Origin: Candidatus Gerdarchaeota archaeon
GTDB taxonomy: Archaea > Asgardarchaeota > Heimdallarchaeia > JABLTI01
Direction: 5' to 3'
Assembly (NCBI GenBank): GCA_016840945.1
Contig: JAEORJ010000256.1
Location: 1 to 12,413 of the forward strand
Length of the DNA stretch: 12,413 nt
Within the stretch, counting starts at the first letter, position 1. Each line of letters starts with the position of its first letter. The notes beneath the pieces were generated by a model. That model had not been told where the DNA came from. It did no database searches and worked only from the letters and a program-made list of their open reading frames with translations. Position numbers and translations under genes: made by a program. Of the stretch, positions 7,862-12,413 are shown in pieces.

Positions 7862-7920
7862 TATTACCCTCGTATATATACACGTCATACTGGGGTAGTA
7901 AGCATGTTATACTTTTTTTT
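7862..7920 (+). terminator. Hairpin plus T-run after the TPR gene
   Basis: TATTACCCT (7862-7870) pairs with GGGGTAGTA (7892-7900) with two G-T pairs, and CGT/ACG (7871-7873/7882-7884) can stack inside. An eight-T run follows at 7913-7920. This resembles a terminator for the TPR transcript. Inside the loop is the perfect palindrome GTATATATAC (7872-7881), and TCATAC follows at 7885-7890, so the same stretch could instead be an operator for the ribbon-helix-helix protein encoded downstream. Confidence 0.4.
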
Positions 7921-7925
7921 AAATA
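7916..7925 (+). promoter_or_regulatory. TATA box for the ribbon-helix-helix gene
   Basis: TTTTTAAATA sits about 110 bp upstream of the ATG at 8033. It predicts a transcript start near 7945-7950, hence an 83-88 nt leader, long compared with the near-leaderless transcripts predicted elsewhere in this window. The T-run overlaps the preceding candidate terminator. Confidence 0.4.
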
Positions 7926-7934
7926 TTGTAATCG

Positions 7935-8022
7935 CCGAGGAATATCTACAAATATATCCTCCGGTGCAATTTGGTAGGACTGTGCTTGGAGGATTTGACA
8001 GGGTTGCCTGTCGCCGAGGTGA
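7935..8022 (+). promoter_or_regulatory. GC-rich leader RNA with competing hairpins before the RHH gene
   Basis: The stretch 7956-8022 has about 55% GC by hand count, far above its surroundings. ATCCTCC (7956-7962) pairs exactly with GGAGGAT (7988-7994). GACAGG (7997-8002) and CCTGTC (8007-8012) make a perfect hairpin with a GTTG loop. The nonamer TCGCCGAGG occurs twice (7932-7940 and 8011-8019); its CCGAGG part can pair with CCTCCGG (7958-7964) through one bulged C. Pairing with the second copy would cover the ribosome binding site GAGGTGA (8016-8022), and it is mutually exclusive with the 7956-7962/7988-7994 stem. This is a candidate translational switch. No known riboswitch class was recognised. 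The first copy may lie upstream of the predicted transcript start and so outside the RNA. Confidence 0.45.
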
Positions 8023-8032
8023 ATAAGGTTTG

Positions 8033-8179
8033 ATGAGACTATTAACAGTACATGTACCAGATGGATTTTTGGAAGGGTTAGATGAGCTTGTACGTCAGAA
8101 ACGTTACGCTAATCGCAGTGAAATAATTAGAATTGCTATTCGTGATTTATTGCGCGAAGAACTTTGGGATAATAGATAA
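8033..8179 (+). CDS. Short ribbon-helix-helix (CopG/NikR-N-like) DNA-binding regulator
   Basis: This 48-residue protein has the complete ribbon-helix-helix fold: a beta-strand (LLTVHVPDGF), a first helix (LEGLDELVRQKRY) and, after the turn with the conserved NRSE, a second helix (IIRIAIRDLLREEL). Such proteins bind DNA as dimers, with the N-terminal strands in the major groove. There is no C-terminal metal-binding domain, so it is not a full NikR. Short proteins of this type are widespread archaeal regulators; haloarchaeal CdrS, a cell-division regulator, has a similar size, but equivalence is not shown. GAGGTGA at 8016-8022 serves the ATG at 8033 with 10-nt spacing; the TTG at 8030 directly before it is also in frame, and a TAA at 8024 limits any longer start. 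The structured GC-rich leader suggests post-transcriptional control, and palindromes at 7872-7890 may be an autoregulatory site. Confidence 0.85.
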   Translation: MRLLTVHVPDGFLEGLDELVRQKRYANRSEIIRIAIRDLLREELWDNR

Positions 8180-8230
8180 TTTCTACTATCCTCTTAACCC
8201 TTTCTTGATCAAATTTATTCTTTTTTTCTT
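8180..8230. terminator. T-rich stretch between convergent genes
   Basis: Between the convergent ribbon-helix-helix and isomerase-like genes lie several T-runs on the plus strand (CCTTTCTT, then TTCTTTTTTTCTTATTTTA). Poly-T runs are the usual archaeal termination signal, so this probably ends the plus-strand transcript. TGATCA occurs at 8207-8212 and 8239-8244, but no strong hairpin is seen. Confidence 0.4.
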
Positions 8231-9776
8231 ATTTTATCTGATCAATAAAATCTTGAACTGTTAATTCATTATCCAATTCTAGATAAGAAATACCCAGTAA
8301 TTTTGAAATGTATTTTAATTCGCTAGCAAAGTTACCTATTGTAAGCGACAGATGATTTGTACCTAAAGCTTTTACAAACAAATCTTTTGGAATTGATAAT
8401 TGTATTGCAGTATGAGGCCAATTATCACCCCAAGAATCCCCAGGTTTTTTCTTCAAAGAGAGCATTTTGCCAATACCAAATTGTAATAGGTATTCACCAT
8501 CAATTCTAATCAATCTTGCATAAGTTACTTCATCAGTTGCTTCAGGAGTTGTATAACCAAATGCCCCTCCTGTTTCACCTTGACATTGCGGTTTCAAATG
8601 ACTTTTTGGCAAAGTAATTTTTGGGTCATTTGATTTTGCAGCATAAAACGCACTTGCACCACCACAATTAGCAATTACAAAATAATTATCGGTTAAAATC
8701 TTCAAATCACCAAACAAAGGTGGAATCTCTGGTTGAAAGCCATGAAGAATAACAGATGTTAAGAGTCCTTTAATATCACCTTCACAAACAGTTGGTATGA
8801 TGGGCTTATCACCTTCATGATCTTGTGGGAAAGGTAAAAATGCAGGAATTAAACAAGCAGTTACTCCATAATGAATACTTAATTCAGGTTGACATTTAAT
8901 AGAGCTACCAATAACTCTAGAATTTGATTCCAAATGATGATTGATAATATCTTTAGCTGCAATATATAATGCAACTTGTTTCTTAACACTATCCTTGGTG
9001 GTCATATTATTATCATATTCAATTGTACAACCATTTGTTAATAACCATTCAATAAATAATTCAATACGATTATTGCTCGTTTCTAGTAATTTATTAGCTC
9101 TTTCAACTAGCAAATATTGATCTTCAGTTATAATATCATTAATAATGAAGTTTTTTAAGTATGGTATATCATCATTTAAATGTTCCATATTCAACGCAGG
9201 ACTACCACCCCATAAAATAAGTGTTCCAGTTTTTAGATGATTCAAAGTTGATGCTGCTTTCACCCAAGGTAAAAGTAAACTCAAATCTTTCTTTGATTGA
9301 GTAATAATACGTTCATGATTTTTAACATTAAAATTGGAAAACTCCCAAAAAGATGCTCCCGTTGAAGTTAATGCAGTTATACCTGGCCAAGATGGATTAT
9401 TTTCAGTTATCAAAGCTATTGGAACATTAACTCTTTTTGCGATTGATAAAGGAATATTTGGTTCATTCCAAGCCCAACAACCAAAAACTAATCCATCAAC
9501 CTTTTCTATCAGAAATTTATCGGAGATTTCTTCTGCTTGTTTTAAATTATTAACAGCCCAAAAATCATTTACATCCTCTATTTTTGAAATTGGATCAATA
9601 ACTGCAAAACCTACCTTCTCAAGATAATCCTTTAATTCAAGATGTTTTTGTTTAATGTATTTCTCTCTTTTTCCAATGAGTTTTACTTCACTTCTTGGAT
9701 CAGTAAAAGAAACAATACCAATTCTTTTCTTTGGATAGATAAATTCTTTATAATCAAATTTTCCTTTGCTAGTCAA
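8229..9776 (-). CDS. L-fucose/L-arabinose isomerase superfamily protein
   Basis: The 515-residue protein has the N-terminal Rossmann-like part (RIGIVSFTDPRSE, then DGLVFGCWAWNEPNIPL and NVPIALITENNPSWPG), a middle part (LILWGGSPALNM), and the C-terminal FucI/AraA-like segments CEGDIKGLLTSVILHG, YARLIRIDGEYLLQFG, NWPHT and GTNHLSLTIGNFASELKYIS. In L-fucose isomerase two acidic residues and one histidine hold the active-site Mn2+. The C-E-G-D region (about residue 330) and the His of TNHLSL (about 475) fit two of these positions by pattern. Aldose-ketose isomerisation of a sugar is likely, but the substrate is not determined, and some family members act on other sugars or have lost activity. 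TTG 9776 is chosen over GTG 9818 and 9800: AGGTG lies 7 nt before it, and the TATA box at 9824-9831 predicts a transcript start near 9803. It is divergent from the RNase P gene. No sugar kinase or transporter is adjacent. Confidence 0.75.
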   Translation of the reverse strand: MTSKGKFDYKEFIYPKKRIGIVSFTDPRSEVKLIGKREKYIKQKHLELKDYLEKVGFAVIDPISKIEDVNDFWAVNNLKQAEEISDKFLIEKVDGLVFGCWAWNEPNIPLSIAKRVNVPIALITENNPSWPGITALTSTGASFWEFSNFNVKNHERIITQSKKDLSLLLPWVKAASTLNHLKTGTLILWGGSPALNMEHLNDDIPYLKNFIINDIITEDQYLLVERANKLLETSNNRIELFIEWLLTNGCTIEYDNNMTTKDSVKKQVALYIAAKDIINHHLESNSRVIGSSIKCQPELSIHYGVTACLIPAFLPFPQDHEGDKPIIPTVCEGDIKGLLTSVILHGFQPEIPPLFGDLKILTDNYFVIANCGGASAFYAAKSNDPKITLPKSHLKPQCQGETGGAFGYTTPEATDEVTYARLIRIDGEYLLQFGIGKMLSLKKKPGDSWGDNWPHTAIQLSIPKDLFVKALGTNHLSLTIGNFASELKYISKLLGISYLELDNELTVQDFIDQIK

Positions 9777-9823
9777 TATGGAACACCTAAACTTATTCAC
9801 AAATATAATGAAATTCACATTAA

Positions 9824-9831
9824 ATTATAAA
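9824..9831 (-). promoter_or_regulatory. TATA box for the isomerase-like gene
   Basis: On the minus strand TTTATAAT reads from 9831 to 9824, predicting a transcript start near 9803, downstream of the GTG at 9818. This supports the TTG at 9776 as the start. Confidence 0.4.
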
Positions 9832-9892
9832 ACATTTTATGCAAAAATAGAATACTATAAGAATAGTGCAAAATCCTCCTTACCATAAATCA

Positions 9893-9900
9893 TTTAATAG
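9893..9900 (+). promoter_or_regulatory. Possible TATA box for the RNase P (HARP) cluster
   Basis: TTTAATAG lies about 50 bp before the ATG at 9949 and predicts a transcript start near 9922-9925, with a leader of about 25 nt. The match is not perfect. It shares the 9777-9948 divergent region with the isomerase-like gene. Confidence 0.3.
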
Positions 9901-9948
9901 AAAAGAATTCTAGAATGATTAGTGGATAAAGAATCAGGAGTATCATGT

Positions 9949-10656
9949 ATGTCTTTTCCCCGACAACGATTTGTGCTTGATACAACCGCTTTTACAGATG
10001 CTAAATTAATTGCAGCACTTGGTGGATCAATAAAAGAGGCTGTAACTAGACTATCAGAATTAATAAGCATTGGCAGATTGCGATTGAACATTTCCTGCTA
10101 TATGCCACCTAGCACTTTTAGTGAATTGAAAGAATTTCTTCTCGAGAATAAATGTACAATTCGTGAAGTGGATCAAGTGGAGGCATGGATTGTAAGAAAA
10201 TCACCTGATAGATATTCAGTTTTATTATCATCTCAAGTTATTTATGAATATGTTAGTGATGTTCGTGAGAGATTAGATCAAGGAATGACTATTGTTCGCA
10301 GAGCAATCAAAGAGGCAATGAAAAACACTGAAAAGGACTTTTTTGATCAAAACGGTCGAAATCTCAAAATTATTGAAGAAACATTAGCTAAAAATTACGA
10401 AGAAAAATATAGGCAAAAAATGAGAAGAGGAGTATTAGATTCATTGCCTGATATTGATACATTAATATTAGCTAAAGAACTTGCAGCCGGTGTAGTTTCA
10501 GCTGATAAAGGAATTAAAGCTTGGACAGAAAGAATGGGTATTCGTTTTGTAGAAGCTAGTTTCTTCCCACAAATAATCTTAACTTATTTAGAAAGATTAG
10601 AAGATATACCTTCATCTTTGAAAAATTTCTCAAATAATAATAAGAAAACTGAATAG
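9949..10656 (+). CDS. Protein-only RNase P, HARP type (PIN domain; RNA ligase partner family)
   Basis: This 235-residue PIN-domain protein opens with RFVLDTTAFTD and closes with the second acidic cluster LPDIDTLILAKEL and the strand-loop GVVSADKGIKAW. It matches the MJ_0950/UPF0278 family, first named RNA ligase partner and later shown in Aquifex (Aq_880) and some archaea to be a minimal RNA-free RNase P (HARP). That enzyme removes the 5' leader of pre-tRNA, using PIN-domain aspartates to hold metal ions. Candidate catalytic residues here are D11, D164, D168, D170 and D186. A helical insertion of charged residues (about 80-160) is the family's substrate-binding spike region. ATG 9949 is chosen because GGAG (9937-9940) lies 8 nt upstream; an in-frame GTG at 9922 coincides with the predicted transcript start. 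It heads a plus-strand cluster with PspC and HIT genes. Confidence 0.88.
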   Translation: MSFPRQRFVLDTTAFTDAKLIAALGGSIKEAVTRLSELISIGRLRLNISCYMPPSTFSELKEFLLENKCTIREVDQVEAWIVRKSPDRYSVLLSSQVIYEYVSDVRERLDQGMTIVRRAIKEAMKNTEKDFFDQNGRNLKIIEETLAKNYEEKYRQKMRRGVLDSLPDIDTLILAKELAAGVVSADKGIKAWTERMGIRFVEASFFPQIILTYLERLEDIPSSLKNFSNNNKKTE

Positions 10657-10697
10657 AAAATTATTACCATTTATTGAAAAAAGTAGTGAGAATAGAA

Positions 10698-10994
10698 ATG
10701 TCTGAAACTGAATCGATCAATTCAATAAATGATAAGAAAGATTCTGATGATATAGATAGTTTACCTTTTGAAATTATAAAGGAATCAGAAACTCAAGTGA
10801 AGAGACTACTTTTTCGTTCAAGAGATGATTATATGATAGCTGGTGTCTTGGGAGGTTTAGCTTATTACTGGAAAATGGACTCAACATTACTTAGATTTCT
10901 TTTTTTGCTAATTTCATTATTAACAGGTGGTTTGAGTATTATCGCATATCTTATCTTAATGAAAGCCATACCTATAGAACCAGAAGAAAAATAA
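10698..10994 (+). CDS. PspC-domain membrane protein
   Basis: The 98-residue protein has an acidic, Asp/Ser-rich N-terminus (about residues 1-35) and then the PspC domain. RLLFRSRDDYMIAGVLGGLA carries the typical R-S-x-D-x-x-[IL]-x-G-V-x-G-G-[LI]-A pattern, followed by YYWKMDSTLLRFLFLL (equivalent to the usual a-x-Y-x-[NDM]-x-D-x-x-[LW]-[VL]-R motif) and two hydrophobic stretches with a GG turn, ending in EPEEK. PspC-type domains respond to envelope stress in bacteria; in archaea the role is mostly unknown. ATG 10698 has GTGAG at 10686-10690, 7 nt upstream; a TTG at 10674 is in frame but less well supported. It lies 41 bp after the RNase P gene and probably shares its transcript. Confidence 0.8.
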   Translation: MSETESINSINDKKDSDDIDSLPFEIIKESETQVKRLLFRSRDDYMIAGVLGGLAYYWKMDSTLLRFLFLLISLLTGGLSIIAYLILMKAIPIEPEEK

Positions 10995-11042
10995 AAAAAA
11001 CACTAATAATATATTAGAAATAAAATTAATTGAGTTGTTGAA

Positions 11043-11540
11043 ATGAAGAAATTATGGGCACCATGGCGAATGGACTATATTCTTGAACCAAAAAGCGATG
11101 ATGAATGTTTTATCTGTGACATACTCAAAGATAAAGAACAAAATGATAAAAAGAATTTGATTTTATTTCGGGGGAAAGTTTCACTAGTTATACTAAATGC
11201 TTTTCCATATAACAATGGGCATATTATGGTAGCTCCAAACAAACACACATCTGAACTGATTGAACTATCACCAGAAATCAGTGCTGAAATGTGGGAATTA
11301 ACAGCAAAATCAGTTGAAGTGTTGAAAGCAGCTATTAAACCTGAAGGATTTAACATTGGTATAAATCTTGGGCAAGTTGCTGGAGCAGGATTAAAGACTC
11401 ATTTACATATACATATAGTTCCTCGATGGAATGGTGACACTAACTATATGCCTGTTTTAGGATCAACAAAAATAATATCCCAAGCTTTAGAAGAAACATA
11501 TGATAAATTGTGTGAATTTATTGATATTTTCAAGCATTAA
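11043..11540 (+). CDS. HIT-family dinucleoside polyphosphate phosphorylase/hydrolase (Ap4A-type)
   Basis: The 165-residue protein begins KKLWAPWRMDYI and carries CFICDIL (a CxxC pair that in relatives helps bind zinc). The conserved segments LFRGKVSLVILNAFPYNNGH and IMVAPNKHTSELIELS follow, then the catalytic histidine triad HLHIHIVPRW near residue 120. The W-x-P-[WH]-R start plus CxxC is the pattern of actinobacterial and archaeal HIT proteins such as Mycobacterium Rv2613c, an Ap4A phosphorylase. The central histidine of the triad forms a covalent nucleotidyl intermediate. Substrate choice (Ap4A, adenylylated nucleotides) cannot be fixed by reading alone. No strong ribosome binding site precedes the ATG. 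It lies 48 bp after the PspC gene; a small palindrome CTAATA-ATA-TATTAG (11003-11017) is in the gap. Confidence 0.88.
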   Translation: MKKLWAPWRMDYILEPKSDDECFICDILKDKEQNDKKNLILFRGKVSLVILNAFPYNNGHIMVAPNKHTSELIELSPEISAEMWELTAKSVEVLKAAIKPEGFNIGINLGQVAGAGLKTHLHIHIVPRWNGDTNYMPVLGSTKIISQALEETYDKLCEFIDIFKH

Positions 11541-11547
11541 TTATTTA

Positions 11548-11856
11548 TTAAGATTTGATTATTTGTTGGTTTTTCGTTTTCAAACTAATCTTTAATACTA
11601 TAAACTCTATAGCTACGATTGAAAGTAATTCAAAGATATTGTAAAAGAAAGAAGCACTGCTGGTAAGAATTGTTACATTATACGATACAATTTTTATTCC
11701 ATAATCAACCAATGCTAAATACAAATATTGTTCGTTAAAATCAAGTGATAAGGTATCGAGAGTTTCAAATCAACCTATTTTTTGATGATTTTCAGGATTA
11801 GAAATATCAAGAGAAGTTAAACCGATTTCTCTTTGATATAAATACAATTTAATTAA
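11548..11856 (-). pseudogene. Decayed C-terminal remnant of an LVIVD-repeat propeller membrane protein
   Basis: On the minus strand one frame reads LYLYQREIGLTSLDISNPEN, HQKIG, an in-frame TGA (11772-11770), then FETLDTLSLDFNEQYLYLAL, VDYGIKIVSYN and a hydrophobic segment (SSASFFYNIFELLSIVAIEF) with a basic tail KTKNQQIIKS ending at TAA 11550-11548. The G-L-x-x-x-D-I-S-N-P motif and its poorer second copy GIKIVSYN are 41 residues apart, the period of LVIVD beta-propeller repeats. A stop (TAA 11859-11857) closes the frame upstream. The membrane span at the end resembles the surface proteins elsewhere in the window. With one stop inside and no start, it is most likely a relic. A sequencing error at the TGA cannot be excluded. 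Confidence 0.55.
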
Positions 11857-11948
11857 TTATACTTACATCCATTACAAAATTTGAATAATAAATTGAATAG
11901 AAAACAGAATTAGCTTTTACACTTAAATATTCTTAACCAACTCTAGAA

Positions 11949-12134
11949 TTATGTCATCTCAAAAGCTCTTTTCCTTTTTCTAGGATTATTAATTAAACAA
12001 AAAGATCTATTCTTTAGTTTGTCTAATCTTGTTCTTTCCGTAATTAGATTAGAAATTAAATTCAGTTCTTCTAGATTATCAAGGAAATCTAATAGGTTTG
12101 AAGGTTCTATACTAATCCAATCTTGACAAGACCT
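11949..12134 (-). pseudogene. Open frame continuing the edge gene after an apparent -1 shift
   Basis: In the frame one base behind that of the gene at 12107-12412, 61 codons are open down to TAA at 11951-11949. The reading includes WISIEPSNLLDFLDNLEEL, NLISNLITERTRLDKLKNR and a basic end (NNPRKRKRAFEMT). Its helical, charged composition looks like real protein rather than random AT-rich sequence. It begins where the upstream frame runs out, so the two probably were one gene, broken by a frameshift between about 12110 and 12134. Not recognised as any family. Confidence 0.35.
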
Positions 12135-12412
12135 CTAAATATAGCTTGAAATGTTTTTAAAACAAACTTCTGGCCTAATTTGAGATTCATTTCGATGAAG
12201 AAATCTTTATTTGAATAATATATATGATCAGCTATAGATTCTTTTTCATTTACATGTGACATTGCTTTAAATGCTGAAAACCAAATTAATTCACCAAATG
12301 TAGGATTATATTGGTAGGGTTGATGCAGCTGTGTTACGGATTGCTTTGCGTCTTTTTGTATCTTCTTGGAGTTTGTGTTTATTGTCTGTTCTTTCATATC
12401 GGGCGGGTTCAT
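12107..12412 (-). CDS. Unrecognised protein at the window edge, probably frameshifted
   Basis: An open frame of 101 codons runs from ATG 12412, one base from the window end, to TAG 12109-12107. The N-terminus is polar and low in complexity (MKEQTINTNSKKIQKDAKQS). The rest, FGELIWFSAFKAMSHVNEKE followed by DHIYYSNKDFFIEMNLKLGQ and KFVLKTFQAIFRGLVKIG, has a folded-protein look with alternating hydrophobic and charged residues. The true start may lie outside the window. The abrupt stop, followed at once by a coding-like stretch in another frame, suggests a broken gene. No family is recognised and no function is assigned. It lies beside the LVIVD relic on the same strand, in a decaying neighbourhood. 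Confidence 0.4.
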   Translation of the reverse strand: MNPPDMKEQTINTNSKKIQKDAKQSVTQLHQPYQYNPTFGELIWFSAFKAMSHVNEKESIADHIYYSNKDFFIEMNLKLGQKFVLKTFQAIFRGLVKIGLV

Positions 12413-12413
12413 G

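Noticed and set aside
7680..7883. 67-codon minus-strand open frame over the end of the TPR gene
   Set aside because: Mostly antisense to the coiled-coil coding region, with no ribosome binding site and no recognisable protein pattern.
7904..8026. 40-codon open frame (starting MLYFFLNIVIAEEY) directly before and in frame with the ribbon-helix-helix gene
   Set aside because: Its start lies upstream of the predicted TATA box and transcript start, it has no ribosome binding site, and the stretch is better explained as structured leader RNA.
8033..8179. Assignment of the short regulator as NikR
   Set aside because: Only the ribbon-helix-helix part is present; the nickel-binding C-terminal domain is missing and the frame ends after 48 residues.
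9334..9830. Plus-strand open frames opposite the isomerase-like gene
   Set aside because: Antisense shadows of a well-supported gene; composition reflects its reverse complement.
11075..11356. 93-codon minus-strand open frame opposite the HIT gene
   Set aside because: Antisense to a gene with a complete HIT signature.
1..12413. tRNA or rRNA genes, CRISPR arrays, insertion sequences
   Set aside because: No T-arm motif of a tRNA, no rRNA-like conserved stretches, no regularly spaced repeats and no transposase or terminal repeats were seen on reading both strands.

Overview
The window is AT-rich (roughly 30% GC) and reads as archaeal. The evidence is TATA-box promoters about 25 bp ahead of genes, GGAGGTGA-type ribosome binding sites, frequent TTG starts, a HARP-type protein-only RNase P, a short ribbon-helix-helix regulator and a longin-like protein. 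Together with large membrane-anchored surface proteins this suggests an Asgard archaeon (Loki/Heimdall/Thor-like). The lineage is inferred from gene content; no marker gene in the window fixes it.

Left part (1-5979): the tail of an upstream gene (3-116) is followed by a 322-bp intergenic stretch holding a perfect 11-bp hairpin (151-181), a larger imperfect inverted repeat (206-267), a cluster of TGTTCA/TGAACA half-sites (320-351) and a TATA box (394-401). These precede a translationally overlapping pair. The first gene (439-1380) encodes a membrane-anchored extracellular protein. The second (1377-2531) encodes a protein with an extracellular domain, a membrane segment and a cytoplasmic winged helix, that is, a membrane-tethered transcription regulator. 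Next, with its own TATA box, comes a 1123-residue surface protein (2608-5979): signal peptide, beta-propeller-like blades every 52-56 residues, ten calcium-binding thrombospondin-3-like repeats, one membrane anchor and a short cytoplasmic coiled coil. One attractive reading is that the pair senses the outside and controls surface functions, but the sequence does not prove this.

Middle (5980-8228): a tandem longin-like protein (6132-6950), a TPR plus coiled-coil protein (7067-7798), and a 48-residue ribbon-helix-helix regulator (8033-8179). The regulator follows an unusually GC-rich leader whose sequence can form mutually exclusive hairpins, one of which would cover its ribosome binding site.

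Right part (8180-12413): a minus-strand L-fucose/L-arabinose isomerase-superfamily gene (8229-9776) is divergent from a plus-strand cluster of protein-only RNase P (HARP, 9949-10656), a PspC-domain membrane protein (10698-10994) and a HIT-family Ap4A phosphorylase/hydrolase-like protein (11043-11540). The last 870 bp on the minus strand look decayed. There is a C-terminal remnant of an LVIVD-repeat propeller protein with an in-frame stop (11548-11856), and an unrecognised gene whose frame appears to shift by -1 near 12110-12134. The strongest candidates for something undescribed are the 7935-8022 leader RNA and the paired membrane-tethered regulator with its upstream half-site cluster.
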